From an uncultured Clostridia bacterium (GTDB lineage: Bacteria; Bacillota; Clostridia; Oscillospirales; QAKW01): a stretch of DNA of 64,000 nt. Below are positions 15,059-24,434 of this stretch, piece after piece. The DNA lies in the NCBI GenBank assembly GCA_944385895.1, contig CALWYZ010000006.1, forward strand, positions 1-64,000. The letters run 5' to 3'. Made by a program: the position numbers and the translations under genes. Numbering within the stretch: position 1 is the first letter of the stretch; the number at the start of each line of letters is the position of its first letter. The notes beneath the pieces were generated by a model, which was given only the letters and a program-made list of their open reading frames with translations, ran no database searches and was not told the DNA's origin.

Positions 15059-16843
15059 TTATTTATAAAGCGGGCCGTATGCCTTGCATGCTGCAAAATC
15101 GGCGGCCTGGGGGTTGTCGGTACCGAATGCGAAAAAGCTGTGCGGGCGGAAAATGTCGGAGCTGTCGACATTATGCATGCTTACAGGTATTCTCAGCATG
15201 GAAGCTAAGGTTATAAGCTCAGCTCCTACATGACCGTAGACAGTCACACCATGATTGGCGCCCCATGCTGCCATTACACTGTAAACGTCCTTGAATGCGC
15301 CTTTGCCGGTAAGCCGAGGTGCAAACCAGGTGGTAGGCCAGGTCGGGTCGGTGCGGCTGTCCAGCGCTTTATGTATCTGATCGGGAAGGTCAACAGTGCA
15401 GCCTTCCGCTATCTGAAGCACGGGGCCTATGCCGTCCACTATGTTCACTCTGAGCATGGTTACGGGCATCTGCGCTCTGCAGCGGAAGTGGCTTGAAAAT
15501 CCGCCGCCTCTGAAATATTCATAATTTGCACGGCACCAGTCTGTGGCTTCAAGACATGCTTTTATATCGGCGTCTGTCATTTCCCAGTACGGTTTCATGC
15601 AGCAATTTCCGTTTTTATCTTTTGCGGCACCGCTGCCGTCAAGAGCGGTCGCACCTGAGTTGATAAGATGTATAAACCCGTCCTTTGCGGCGCCGTCCGG
15701 AGCAATGCCGCTTACACGTTTGCATGACTCAGGGCTCCAATAAGTACGTACGTCATGGAAGCATGGCGCGCAGTCGGACACCAATGTGCCCAGAAGCATG
15801 GAAATGCCGTTCAAGGTATCGTTTTCAGTAGCAAATGCTGTGGGTGCCTTGGGTCCGTTCCAGTCAAAGGTGGACGCCATTATAGCTTCAGAAAAGTCAG
15901 CATTGGGCAGCCAGTCTGTCCAGTTGCGCTGGCCCTGGAATCCGCCGGCAACGGCGTTTTTGCCGCGCGCCTCCTCCAGCCAGCCCATCTGACGCAGCTT
16001 GTCGTTTCCAAACAGGATATCACGTATCACAATAGTCATTTTGACTATAAACTCCCAGTCCTTGTCGGCGGGCACGACCTTGGAGCGGGTAACTATCTGC
16101 GCCAGCTTTTTGCCTGCGTTGCAGTCAAAGCCCTCTTTGCAGTTGGCTTTGACCCAGGCAAGCGCTTTTTCGTACTCGTCCTTGTCGTATATTTCAAGAG
16201 TTATGCGCCGCAGCACCTCGCTCATGTCCACCCATTCTGCACGAATGCCGAAATATTTGCGGAAAACGTCGGCGTCACAGCGGCTTCCGGCAATACCCAT
16301 AGCGATTCCGCCGATATTGACATATGCCTTATTTTTCATCCAGCCGACCGCAACTGCGGCTTTTGCAAATCTGAGTATTTTTTTCTGTACATCGTCCGGT
16401 ATGACGCTGCAGTCTATATCGCACACCTCTTTGCCGTAAATGGAAAAGGCAGGCAGGCCGTTTTGAGCAAATGCAGCCATTACCGCCGCCAGATACACAG
16501 CACCCGGACGCTCCGTGCCGTTAAAGCCCCAGACTGCCTTTATTGTATGCGGATCGGTATCCATTGTCTCCGAGCCGTAGCACCAGCACGGAGTTACCGC
16601 AAGCGTTGCGACTACGTTCTGTCCTGCAAACTGACGCGCGCATTTTGCCGCCTCCGCGCCGCCGCCTATGGTAGTGTCGCTTATGACGCACTGAACCGGT
16701 GTCGAATCAGGATAGCGCAGATTCTCTTCTATAAGCTTTTTGGCAAGTATCGCCATATCCATTGTCTGCTTTTCAAGTCCTTCGCGTATACCGCCCTGTC
16801 TGCCGTCGATTGTGGGGCGAATACCGATTTTAGGATAGTCCAT
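15059..16843 (-). CDS. fucI: L-fucose isomerase
   Basis: It converts L-fucose to L-fuculose (and often D-arabinose to D-ribulose) with Mn2+. The protein starts [21 protein letters not shown], contains [16 protein letters not shown] and [17 protein letters not shown], and at 594 residues has the family length. The ATG follows AGGAGGTAAT. It stands alone, with no fucK, fucA or fucose permease in the window, although an alpha-L-rhamnosidase occurs at 42.8 kb, suggesting use of deoxyhexoses from plant or host glycans. The upstream 16844-16944 holds a TATAAT with only a weak -35, compatible with activator control. Confidence 0.95.
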   Translation of the reverse strand: MDYPKIGIRPTIDGRQGGIREGLEKQTMDMAILAKKLIEENLRYPDSTPVQCVISDTTIGGGAEAAKCARQFAGQNVVATLAVTPCWCYGSETMDTDPHTIKAVWGFNGTERPGAVYLAAVMAAFAQNGLPAFSIYGKEVCDIDCSVIPDDVQKKILRFAKAAVAVGWMKNKAYVNIGGIAMGIAGSRCDADVFRKYFGIRAEWVDMSEVLRRITLEIYDKDEYEKALAWVKANCKEGFDCNAGKKLAQIVTRSKVVPADKDWEFIVKMTIVIRDILFGNDKLRQMGWLEEARGKNAVAGGFQGQRNWTDWLPNADFSEAIMASTFDWNGPKAPTAFATENDTLNGISMLLGTLVSDCAPCFHDVRTYWSPESCKRVSGIAPDGAAKDGFIHLINSGATALDGSGAAKDKNGNCCMKPYWEMTDADIKACLEATDWCRANYEYFRGGGFSSHFRCRAQMPVTMLRVNIVDGIGPVLQIAEGCTVDLPDQIHKALDSRTDPTWPTTWFAPRLTGKGAFKDVYSVMAAWGANHGVTVYGHVGAELITLASMLRIPVSMHNVDSSDIFRPHSFFAFGTDNPQAADFAACKAYGPLYK

Positions 16844-16944
16844 GGTATTACCTCCTGTGATTTTTTTATTTAATTATAAATCCGCTTTTTGGGCAGTTAC
16901 ATTGATATTAAGTTAAATTTTATGTGTTTTTCGGCATAACGGCA

Positions 16945-16972
16945 TAAAAAAGCGGACGCATCAACGTCCGCG
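16945..16972 (-). terminator. intrinsic terminator after the thioesterase gene
   Basis: GCGGACG and CGTCCGC form a stem with a 6-base loop, followed on the minus strand by TTTTTT. It ends the deacetylase-thioesterase operon just upstream of fucI. Confidence 0.88.
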
Positions 16973-16982
16973 GATAGTAAAA

Positions 16983-17714
16983 TTATTTGTTTACCGTTGC
17001 AGTAAATACTTTTTCGTTGTTGTCCGTAACAGCTTCTATGTAGAAACCCTGACCGTCGGTGCCGCGGTATAGACAGAGAGCATCACCTTCAAAACACTGG
17101 CGCTTATAATTCATTTCAAAGGTCTTTATATGTATATCTCGCATTTCGGCACAGCTGAAGCAGTCCTGAGCCATTTTTATGTATGAAATATTGTTTACAT
17201 GTCCGTTTATATCGAGGTCGGAAAGGCGAATTATTTTTTTATAGACAAAATCGCTGTCATTTAACTTTAGCGAAAAATTCGAGTATTTTTTTACGACGCG
17301 TCTGGTAAGATATTCTGGGAAAAGCTCACCAAGCTTGTCAGACCTTAATACCTCAAAGCTGTCCTTGTCGATTATGCACCAGTCGGTATAAGCATTTATA
17401 CAGCTTTTGCGATCGGCATCCAGCAGCTCAAAACAGCGCCCGAAGCGCATAATACCCGGCTTCAGCGGCCATGTTACGATTGTTGCGGATTCTCCGTTTT
17501 CCATAAATCTGTCTATTTCAAACCTGACTTTTGCTATTACCCATTTTGCGCCGTGCTTATTTAAAACGTCATTGTACCCGACGCCCATTGCGTTGGTATG
17601 CAGAGTTACGGCGTACTGAAACATGCTCATAGCGCCGGCAATGGATAAGCGTCCGTCAAAGCCGACGTTGCTTACATTTATTGAGCTTTGCATGGAAAAT
17701 ATATTTTCCGTCAT
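16983..17714 (-). CDS. acyl-ACP thioesterase (FatA/FatB-like, double hot-dog)
   Basis: The 243-residue product matches bacterial acyl-ACP thioesterases, which release fatty acids from acyl carrier protein. The N-terminal hot-dog domain begins with SSINVSNVGFDGRLSIAGAMSMFQ. The C-terminal domain has the catalytic DINGHVNN motif, with Asn and His as in plant FatA. The ATG at 17714 overlaps the stop of the preceding deacetylase gene (ATGA) and uses the GGAGG inside that gene, so a longer in-frame reading upstream is not used. The pairing of a thioesterase with a deacetylase is unexplained. Confidence 0.88.
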   Translation of the reverse strand: MTENIFSMQSSINVSNVGFDGRLSIAGAMSMFQYAVTLHTNAMGVGYNDVLNKHGAKWVIAKVRFEIDRFMENGESATIVTWPLKPGIMRFGRCFELLDADRKSCINAYTDWCIIDKDSFEVLRSDKLGELFPEYLTRRVVKKYSNFSLKLNDSDFVYKKIIRLSDLDINGHVNNISYIKMAQDCFSCAEMRDIHIKTFEMNYKRQCFEGDALCLYRGTDGQGFYIEAVTDNNEKVFTATVNK

Positions 17715-18553
17715 AATGAAACTTTGCCTCCGGCAGGAATTTTGTATATGTTTTTGCAGTTCAATCTCACCCATACATCGCAAGCGCTCGGATTTATAAC
17801 AGTAAGTCCGTCTGCCGAGTAAATAAGTGAATTGAAAGCCTGTACATAGTCATAGACCTGTATGTTTGTAGCATACCAGATATCGTCTCTTGCCGACACT
17901 CTTTTGAAGAAGTTTTCTATCACGTCCCAGTTGTTATCCGTTTCAAACTCGTAGGAGTGCCCCCACAGATAGAACAGATACGGAGCGTATCTGACATCAT
18001 CGTTGATAAACTTGTCTGCAAGCTCAAAAAGCCGGGCATCCTTATGGTGGCAGGTGGGGTTGAGGACCAGCCAGTTTTCGGGGATATCGAAGGAGCGGGT
18101 AGATACTATCGTTCTGGCGTAAACAATGCCGCAGCTTTTTAAAACTGAGATAGTTCTGTCGTCATACTTGCCGCAAGGATATGCGTGCCCGCGGCAGATA
18201 ACAGAGAACTGCTGCTCTATGTTCCGCCTGTCTTCCAATATTTCATATACGGCTTCACCTATCGGTATATCCGGCAAAAAAGCATGGTGCAATGCGTGAG
18301 TAGCCACCTCAAAAAGCGGCTGATCTTTATAAGTTTTAAGACATTCTTCAAAAGACATCGGTCGGTGATAGCGGCCGGGCTCAAATACTTTGCCGGGCTT
18401 GGAATAATTGCCTGTGCTGATATTGAAGGTGCCTGCAATACCGTATTTTTTCATAAGCTCACACAGTTTCATATCCTGCTGTACACCGTCGTCATAGCTG
18501 AGTGTAAGACATTTGTCGCGGCCTTCCGGAAAACGCATATGCAGATTGTTCAT
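17711..18553 (-). CDS. polysaccharide deacetylase-family protein
   Basis: NodB-like carbohydrate esterase family 4 fold: LTLSYDDGVQQD near residue 17 supplies the catalytic/metal Asp pair and ATHALHHAF near 84 the metal His residues. The rest, including CRGHAYPCGKYDD, matches cytoplasmic-type members of the family. There is no signal peptide, so the substrate is likely soluble or intracellular. The ATG at 18553 follows GAGGTG by 7 nt; an upstream GTG in frame overlaps that RBS and is unlikely. It overlaps the acyl-ACP thioesterase gene by 4 nt and shares the promoter at 18621-18649. Confidence 0.85.
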   Translation of the reverse strand: MNNLHMRFPEGRDKCLTLSYDDGVQQDMKLCELMKKYGIAGTFNISTGNYSKPGKVFEPGRYHRPMSFEECLKTYKDQPLFEVATHALHHAFLPDIPIGEAVYEILEDRRNIEQQFSVICRGHAYPCGKYDDRTISVLKSCGIVYARTIVSTRSFDIPENWLVLNPTCHHKDARLFELADKFINDDVRYAPYLFYLWGHSYEFETDNNWDVIENFFKRVSARDDIWYATNIQVYDYVQAFNSLIYSADGLTVINPSACDVWVRLNCKNIYKIPAGGKVSL

Positions 18554-18620
18554 CAAAATCACCTCAAAAATGTATATCCGTACTGCGCGGCTGCGGATAT
18601 ACTTTTAATCTCTGAAAATC

Positions 18621-18687
18621 ATTTTAGCATTTTATGTAATAAATGTCAAGCCAACTTATTGTAAATCAGGTAAATATATTATATAAT
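18621..18687. promoter_or_regulatory. divergent promoters (deacetylase operon / trmK operon)
   Basis: Minus strand: TTGACA (18644-18649), 17 bp, TAAAAT (18621-18626), driving the deacetylase-thioesterase pair. Plus strand: TTGTAA (18659-18664), 17 bp, TATAAT (18682-18687), driving the trmK to tsaD run. The two do not overlap and no operator was recognised. Confidence 0.8.
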
Positions 18688-18717
18688 ATATTTTATAACA
18701 TTGATTCTGGAGGTACT

Positions 18718-19383
18718 ATGCTTGATACCAGGCTGAATATGATATATGACCTGATACCGCAGAGCGGTCTGATATGCGATATCGGTGCGGATCACTGCAA
18801 GCTTGCTATCCATGCTGTAAAGCAGGGCAAAACAAAGTACGCGCTTGCCACTGACCTTCGACGCGGTCCGCTTGAGGCATCTGCCAGAAACGTAAGTGCA
18901 AACAGCCTTTCAGACAGGATACGTCTGCTGCAGTCCGACGGATTTTTGAATATACCTGCCGATATTTTTGACCATACCGACTGTTTTGTCATCGCAGGCA
19001 TGGGGGGTCAGGTAATACAGGGTATACTTGAGGGCAGGCATACCGATAAATGGCTTGTTTTGCAGCCTATGAACGCAGTATATGAGCTGTGTGAATACTT
19101 GGCGGATGCGGGTTACGATATAAAAAAACGCGTGTTTTGTCGTGATGCCGATAAATTCTATACGGCGATTATTTGCAGGCATGACGGAAAAAAACGCAAT
19201 GTAAGTTATTTTGCGGGTGCTGTCCGAGACGTAAACTTTAGCATGTTTCTTGAAAAAGAGCTGAATAGAATACAAACGGCGCTGCACGGAATCAGTCTTG
19301 CCCGCAGTCCGGACATGCTGCAAAAACAGAGACTGGAACATCTCAGAATTATATTATTAGAGGAGAAAAACAATGAAAGTTAA
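18718..19383 (+). CDS. trmK: tRNA (adenine22-N1)-methyltransferase
   Basis: SAM-dependent class I methyltransferase of the TrmK family, which makes m1A22 in tRNAs. The SAM-binding start is LICDIGADHCKLAIHAVKQGK near residue 17 and the catalytic-loop equivalent is VIAGMGGQVIQGIL near 88. The 221-residue length is typical. I chose ATG 18718 because GGAGG lies 8 nt upstream; an upstream in-frame extension lacks an RBS and overlaps the promoter. It overlaps the Nif3-like gene by 11 nt, the arrangement found in many Firmicutes. Confidence 0.92.
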   Translation: MLDTRLNMIYDLIPQSGLICDIGADHCKLAIHAVKQGKTKYALATDLRRGPLEASARNVSANSLSDRIRLLQSDGFLNIPADIFDHTDCFVIAGMGGQVIQGILEGRHTDKWLVLQPMNAVYELCEYLADAGYDIKKRVFCRDADKFYTAIICRHDGKKRNVSYFAGAVRDVNFSMFLEKELNRIQTALHGISLARSPDMLQKQRLEHLRIILLEEKNNES

Positions 19384-20122
19384 GGATATTGTTGAAGCGC
19401 TTGATGTGATAGCGCCGTTTGACGGTGCGTGCGACTGGGATAATTGCGGGCTTATGTGCGGCGATCCGGATGACGGCGTGTCACGTGTGCTTGTAACGCT
19501 GGACGCGGATATGTACGCACTCGAACTTGCATTAAAACATCAGTGTACCGCCGTTGTAAGCCATCATCCGCTTATATTTGACGGTTTGAGATCCGTTACA
19601 GCCGCGCATCCTGTGTACAGCTATATAAAAAACGGAATAGCGGTAATATCGGTCCATACATGCCTTGATGCAGCGGACGGCGGAATCAACGATCTGCTGG
19701 CGCAGGCTGCGCTGATACAGGACCCCCAAAAGCTGTATATGGACGGCTGCGCTCTGGGCAGATACGGCATCGCAGAGTGCAAAGACCCTTATGAGTATAT
19801 AGACGCAATAAAAAGCAGGCTTCCGTCAAACCGTGCGGATTATTTACTCAGCAGACCGATAAAACGCGCAGCTGTTGTAAGCGGTTCGGGAGGCAGCGCA
19901 ATAGAGCTTTTAAAGACATATGACTGCGATACGCTCATAACCGGTGAGGCTAAGCACGACCATTTTCTGTATGCTCAAAACAACGGCTTAAATCTTATTA
20001 CGCTCGGGCATTTTGAAACGGAAAATATAATTATCGAGCCGCTTGTATCCAAACTGTCGCAGATGCTTGTTCAGACAGAGTTTATTGGCTCAGACAGAAC
20101 AAAATTCATAAAACGGAGATAG
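19373..20122 (+). CDS. Nif3-like dinuclear metal centre protein (YqfO family)
   Basis: It belongs to the widely conserved NIF3/YqfO family, which forms a toroidal hexamer with a two-metal site in each subunit; its activity is disputed (GTP cyclohydrolase I-like or phosphoesterase roles have been proposed). Metal ligands are in VVSHHPLIFDGL near residue 63, VHTCLDAADGGIND near 99 and the C-terminal GHFETEN. The 249-residue length is the short form without the inserted PII-like domain found in Bacillus YqfO. AGAGGAG precedes the ATG. It follows trmK with an 11-nt overlap. Confidence 0.9.
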   Translation: MKVKDIVEALDVIAPFDGACDWDNCGLMCGDPDDGVSRVLVTLDADMYALELALKHQCTAVVSHHPLIFDGLRSVTAAHPVYSYIKNGIAVISVHTCLDAADGGINDLLAQAALIQDPQKLYMDGCALGRYGIAECKDPYEYIDAIKSRLPSNRADYLLSRPIKRAAVVSGSGGSAIELLKTYDCDTLITGEAKHDHFLYAQNNGLNLITLGHFETENIIIEPLVSKLSQMLVQTEFIGSDRTKFIKRR

Positions 20123-20125
20123 ACT

Positions 20126-21850
20126 ATGTCGCTTGATGCGTGCTTTCTGACTTTTCTTACAGAACAACTCAACAGTCGTCTTTGCGGTATGCGTGTTGAA
20201 AAAATATTCATGCCATCGCGTGACGAGAGCGTTTTTGTGCTTAGAGGCAGGGAAAAACTTCGTCTGCTGATAAGTGCGTCTACCAACTCTCCAAGAATAT
20301 CCCTGACTACAGCCGAAACGGAAAATCCCGCCTCTCCGCCCACTTTTTGTATGGTGCTGCGCAAGCATTTTCTCGGCGGCAGGATAACCCGTGTGTATAT
20401 GCCGGAGTTTGAGCGGTACACGGTAATAGAATTTGAGTGTAAAAATGATTTTTTCGAGCCGGTAAAGAAGAATATCGTATGCGAGCTTATGGGCAGGTCT
20501 TCAAATATGATCCTTACTGACGGCGACGGCAGAATAATAGACGCGATACGAAGATGCGATCTGTCAGGCGGCAGATCGATACTTCCGTCGGCGCGCTTTG
20601 AGCCGGTGCAAAAGCAGGAGGGAAAAATCGCTTTTACCCGGCTTTCGGATATCCGTATACTTGTATCAAATCCGGAGCAGACACTCGACCGTGCCATTAT
20701 GGAAAAGGTCAGCGGAATATCTCCGGTAAATGCAAGGGAAATAGCGTACCTTTGTACCGGCGCATGCGATACCAGGTGCAAAGAACTGTCGGCTGAAGAG
20801 CAAAAAAAGCTTGAGGATACTGTTATCAGAATACAGTCGGATATAAAGTCGGGCAGATGCGTGCCTACGGTGGTGCTTAAAGCTGAAAATAAAGAGCCTG
20901 TTGATTTTTCGTTTATGCCTATAACCCAGTACGGCAGTTATTGTATAACAGAAACATTTAACACGCCCTCAGACGCGGTCGAGAGATTTTTTTCAGAATC
21001 TTCCAGAAAAATGCGATTTGAGCAGAAGACGCGCGACCTGTCACAGCTTATATCCCGGTTGTCATCCCGTATTGCAAGAACTATGGCGGTACGCCTTAAA
21101 GAGCTGGATGATTCGGCAAAAGCACAGCAGTACAGGCTTTACGGCGAGCTGATAAACGCCAATCTTTACCGTTTGGAAAAAGGTATGACAAAATTTGAGG
21201 CGCAGAACTATTACGACGACTGCAAGGCGGTAACGGTGCCGCTGAACCCAAAGCTTTCTCCCGGCCGGAATGCCCAGGCATATTTTAAAAAATATACAAA
21301 GGCGAAAAACTCCGCGGCGATACTGGAGCAGCTTATCAATAAGGACCGGCAGGAGCTGAGCTATCTGGAGAGCGTCAGCCTTGCGCTGAGCGAGTGCGAC
21401 AGTATATCCGAGGCGCAGGAGATACGCAGTGAGCTTATACGCGGCGGATATATCCGCCGCTCAAAGTCTGCTTTACGCGCACCGGCAAAAGCCGGTGAGC
21501 CTAAAAAGCTTGAATACGGCGGATTTACCATACTTGTCGGTAAAAATAATACTCAAAACGACATTGTGACGGTAAAGCTGTCGCGAAAGGACGATATCTG
21601 GCTGCATACAAAATCCGTGCACTCTTCGCATGTGCTGATTTGCAGTAAAGGCAGAACTCCGCCTGACGATGTGATAGAATATGCCGCATCAGTCTGCGCA
21701 TATTACAGCAAGGCAAGAAACGATAAAAAGGTGGAGGTTGACTACTGTCCTGTACAGAATGTAAAAAAGCCTGCCGGCGCAAAGCCGGGCATGGTGGTTT
21801 ATGATAATTACCGTTCCGTAACGGTACAGCCATTGGAGGTGGTGCAATGA
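20126..21850 (+). CDS. rqcH: NFACT-family ribosome quality control protein RqcH
   Basis: RqcH binds stalled large ribosomal subunits and recruits tRNA-Ala to add C-terminal Ala tails. Residues 1 to about 210 are the NFACT-N domain, then a helix-hairpin-helix (EKVSGISPVNAREIAYL), a long coiled coil about 290-430, and the NFACT-R domain with DIWLHTKSVHSSHVLI near 490. The 574 residues match bacterial RqcH/FbpA proteins, often annotated as fibronectin-binding. Its ATG follows CGGAGATAG, 4 bp after the Nif3-like stop, and its end overlaps coaX. It places translation quality control in the same transcript as tRNA modification genes trmK and tsaD. Confidence 0.92.
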   Translation: MSLDACFLTFLTEQLNSRLCGMRVEKIFMPSRDESVFVLRGREKLRLLISASTNSPRISLTTAETENPASPPTFCMVLRKHFLGGRITRVYMPEFERYTVIEFECKNDFFEPVKKNIVCELMGRSSNMILTDGDGRIIDAIRRCDLSGGRSILPSARFEPVQKQEGKIAFTRLSDIRILVSNPEQTLDRAIMEKVSGISPVNAREIAYLCTGACDTRCKELSAEEQKKLEDTVIRIQSDIKSGRCVPTVVLKAENKEPVDFSFMPITQYGSYCITETFNTPSDAVERFFSESSRKMRFEQKTRDLSQLISRLSSRIARTMAVRLKELDDSAKAQQYRLYGELINANLYRLEKGMTKFEAQNYYDDCKAVTVPLNPKLSPGRNAQAYFKKYTKAKNSAAILEQLINKDRQELSYLESVSLALSECDSISEAQEIRSELIRGGYIRRSKSALRAPAKAGEPKKLEYGGFTILVGKNNTQNDIVTVKLSRKDDIWLHTKSVHSSHVLICSKGRTPPDDVIEYAASVCAYYSKARNDKKVEVDYCPVQNVKKPAGAKPGMVVYDNYRSVTVQPLEVVQ

Positions 21851-22611
21851 TTTTAACGGTAGATATAGGCAACAGCAATATTGTTCTGGGTGTATTCAGA
21901 GATGATAAGCTGTGTCTGACTCTCAGGATAAAAACAGACGTAACACGCACAAGCGATGAATATGCGATAAACTTAAACAGCATGCTGAGAATAAACGATA
22001 TTGACATATCGTCGATAGACGGCGCGATAATATCGTCTGTCGTACCGAATCTGTCCGTGCCGGTTTCCACTGCTATCGAGACGGTGATAGGCAAGGCCCC
22101 GCTTATTGTAGGACCGGGAGTCAAAACCGGATTGGATATACGAATTGACAACCCGTCACAACTTGGATGCGACATGGTGGTCGATGCTGTTTCGGCGATA
22201 CACAGCTACGGTGCGCCTTCGATAGTTATAGACATGGGAACGGCAACGACTTTTTCCGCAATCGGAAGAGAGGGGCAGTATCTGGGAGCTGCGATAACGC
22301 CGGGCGTTCGCGTGTCAATGAACGCTCTGGCGCAGAGCGCGGCTCAGATATCCCAGATAAATATAGACACTCCCAAAAAGGCGATAGGCACAAATACAAC
22401 CGATTCACTTAAAAGCGGAATAGTACTCGGATATGCGTCGATGCTGGACGGTATAACAGATCGTTTTGAAAAAGAAATAGGTGCGCCCTGCAAAGTTATT
22501 GCCACGGGCGGACTGTCAGGACTTATAATCCCCCATTGCAAGAGGGAAATAATACACGATAAGGATTTATTGATAAAAGGACTTTTATTGATATATAATA
22601 AGAACGTATGA
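21847..22611 (+). CDS. coaX: type III pantothenate kinase
   Basis: It phosphorylates pantothenate, the first step of coenzyme A synthesis, in the cytoplasm and is insensitive to CoA feedback in characterised members. The ASKHA-fold signatures are TVDIGNSNIVLGVF at the N terminus, GPGVKTGLDI near 92, DMGTATTFSAI near 126 and ATGGLSG near 220. The length of 254 is normal. The start ATG overlaps the rqcH stop (ATGA), with GGAGGTGG just upstream, and the end overlaps the thioredoxin-reductase-like gene. Confidence 0.95.
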   Translation: MILTVDIGNSNIVLGVFRDDKLCLTLRIKTDVTRTSDEYAINLNSMLRINDIDISSIDGAIISSVVPNLSVPVSTAIETVIGKAPLIVGPGVKTGLDIRIDNPSQLGCDMVVDAVSAIHSYGAPSIVIDMGTATTFSAIGREGQYLGAAITPGVRVSMNALAQSAAQISQINIDTPKKAIGTNTTDSLKSGIVLGYASMLDGITDRFEKEIGAPCKVIATGGLSGLIIPHCKREIIHDKDLLIKGLLLIYNKNV

Positions 22612-23459
22612 AAAAAGATGTGATTATAATAGGCGCCGGGCCGTGCGGCGCGACAGCGGCAATATACGCGGCAAGGGCGGGGCTTGAGGTTATGGTGTTT
22701 GACAACGGTCAGAGCGCGCTCTTAAAAGCGGATAAGATAGAAAATTATTACGGCTTTGAATCGGTATCCGGTAAAGAGCTTTATGAAAAAGGCATAAAAC
22801 AGCTTGAAAGCCTGGGAGTTGAGAGAGTTTGCGGTCAGGTGCTGTCTGTTGTGTGGGACGGTGCGTTCACTGTCGGCACCGATGCCGGAAAATATACAAG
22901 TGACGCTCTTCTTATCGCCACGGGAGCCAAGCGCGAAAAGCCGCCGGTGCCCGCCTTTGATGACTATCTGGGCAGGGGCGCCAGCTACTGCGCGGTATGC
23001 GACGGTTTCTTTTACAAAGGCAGGGACGTGGCGGTCATAGGCTCAGGGCAGTACGCGCTTTCCGAGGCAAGGGAGCTTGCAGGCTTTTGCCGCACCGTAT
23101 ATATTCTGACAAACGGTCAGAGGCAGACTGCGGATTTTTCCGGGTTTGAGGTCTGCAGCTCAAAAATTTTGGGCATAGAGGGCGACCAGAGCATAACCGG
23201 CGTTGCGCTTGAAGATAAAATCATACCGGTATCGGGGATTTTTGCGGCTGTCGGGGTCGCGGGCGCCGTGGATTTTGCAAGACATATAGGCGCTGCTGTA
23301 AAGGGCTCGTCGATACTGGTCAACGACAGGAATGAGACCAATATCCCCGGTCTGTATGCGGCAGGCGACTGCACCGAGGGCATAAAGCAGATAGGCACCG
23401 CGGTCGGAGCGGGTATAACGGCCGCCATGCAGATGATAAAATATGTAAAAAGCAAATAA
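22608..23459 (+). CDS. thioredoxin reductase-like FAD disulfide oxidoreductase
   Basis: FAD-binding GAGPCGATAAIYAARAG near residue 8, NAD(P)-binding GSGQYALSEA near 145, the redox pair in YCAVC (Cys near 128 and 131) and the C-terminal FAD motif GLYAAGDCTEGIKQIGTA support a thioredoxin-reductase-like enzyme. At 283 residues it is about 25-30 shorter than standard TrxB, mostly in the NAD(P) domain, where the canonical HRR basic cluster for NADPH is missing. It may therefore use NADH or ferredoxin-linked electrons, or reduce another partner. The ATG overlaps coaX. A TrxB name is not certain. Confidence 0.85.
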   Translation: MKKDVIIIGAGPCGATAAIYAARAGLEVMVFDNGQSALLKADKIENYYGFESVSGKELYEKGIKQLESLGVERVCGQVLSVVWDGAFTVGTDAGKYTSDALLIATGAKREKPPVPAFDDYLGRGASYCAVCDGFFYKGRDVAVIGSGQYALSEARELAGFCRTVYILTNGQRQTADFSGFEVCSSKILGIEGDQSITGVALEDKIIPVSGIFAAVGVAGAVDFARHIGAAVKGSSILVNDRNETNIPGLYAAGDCTEGIKQIGTAVGAGITAAMQMIKYVKSK

Positions 23460-23510
23460 TGCTGATCCGCTTTTGAGCGGAAGTTAAAATAATTTTAAGG
23501 TTTCAACAAT

Positions 23511-24434
23511 ATGGACGGAAAATTTACGGAAAATACCGCGTTTATGCGTTTTGACAGCGGTGCGTGGACAAAGACTCGGATATTATTGCGAAACGAATTG
23601 AAGCAGATACCGCAGCACAACGGTACGGTATTCGGGCTGAGCGTCAGCCAGACGGTTCGTATAAGCCCTGATGACAGCGGCGGCGCGGCTTTGTTTTGTG
23701 TAAAACAGGCAATAACCCGCCTGAATATATCGGCGCAGGGAAGTCTTCTGCCTATGGCTGATGAGGGAGCCGTGCTTGAGGCGTTGATGATGCTTGTCGA
23801 CAGTCAGCGGGATAAACTCTATGACGGAGGCAGGTTTTTTGCGGTCATATCTCTTTTTTCAGCCGATATGTCGCTGTCGCCCTATCCGGTTGACAGCGCT
23901 TGTCTTACAATTGATTTGTGGTATGATAAAAGCGAGCCTTCAATCGCGGCTTTGAATGTGTGCATTGACCGTACTTGGGCGGACAGTGAGCATATCAGGG
24001 GTCGGCTTGCGCAAAAAAATGGTTATGACAATGCGGTATTGCTTGACAGAGTGTATAAAAAATACATACTGGGACTTGCCGGTTCAAATATTTTTCTGCG
24101 CACCGATCAGTATGTGATAACCCCTGCAGAACAGGACGCTCACAACGGAATAACAGCCGGATGCGTTATTGAACTCATGCGTGGATGGGGTATTGAGGTG
24201 AAAGAATGCCGCATATCCATGGACGAGCTCGTGCGGCTTTATTCTGAGGGCAGACTTTTAGAGGCGTTTGCTACTGATACCTTAAATATAGTAATGTCAA
24301 TCGTAAAGATAAGCAATCCCGGCTCGGATATAGAGCTTAAAAAAGGCAAGCTTGCAAAAAAACTATTTGATGCGGTAAGGCATATCGAGCGCGGTACTTA
24401 TCCAGCGCCCACGGGGTGGATACAGAGGATATAA
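23511..24434 (+). CDS. degenerate class IV (branched-chain) aminotransferase-like protein
   Basis: The chain follows a BCAT fold: TVFGLSVSQTVRI in place of the usual YGQEIFEGLKAY, a small-domain/large-domain layout, NGYDNAVLLDRVYKKYILGLAGSNIFLR, ITAGCVIELMRGWGIEVKECRISMDEL and EAFATDTLNIVMSIVKI. However, where family members have K-x-GGNY with the PLP-forming lysine about 19 residues before the GYD stretch there is no lysine, and the Glu of E-G-x-x-N that contacts the PLP ring nitrogen is replaced. I infer a pseudoenzyme or a PLP-independent role. The start ATG has only weak Shine-Dalgarno sequence; M12 is an alternative. It overlaps the pseudouridine synthase gene by 1 nt. Confidence 0.7.
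   Translation: MDGKFTENTAFMRFDSGAWTKTRILLRNELKQIPQHNGTVFGLSVSQTVRISPDDSGGAALFCVKQAITRLNISAQGSLLPMADEGAVLEALMMLVDSQRDKLYDGGRFFAVISLFSADMSLSPYPVDSACLTIDLWYDKSEPSIAALNVCIDRTWADSEHIRGRLAQKNGYDNAVLLDRVYKKYILGLAGSNIFLRTDQYVITPAEQDAHNGITAGCVIELMRGWGIEVKECRISMDELVRLYSEGRLLEAFATDTLNIVMSIVKISNPGSDIELKKGKLAKKLFDAVRHIERGTYPAPTGWIQRI

Noticed and set aside
15755-16873. 372-codon plus-strand frame
   Set aside because: Antisense shadow of L-fucose isomerase; no recognisable domain or RBS.
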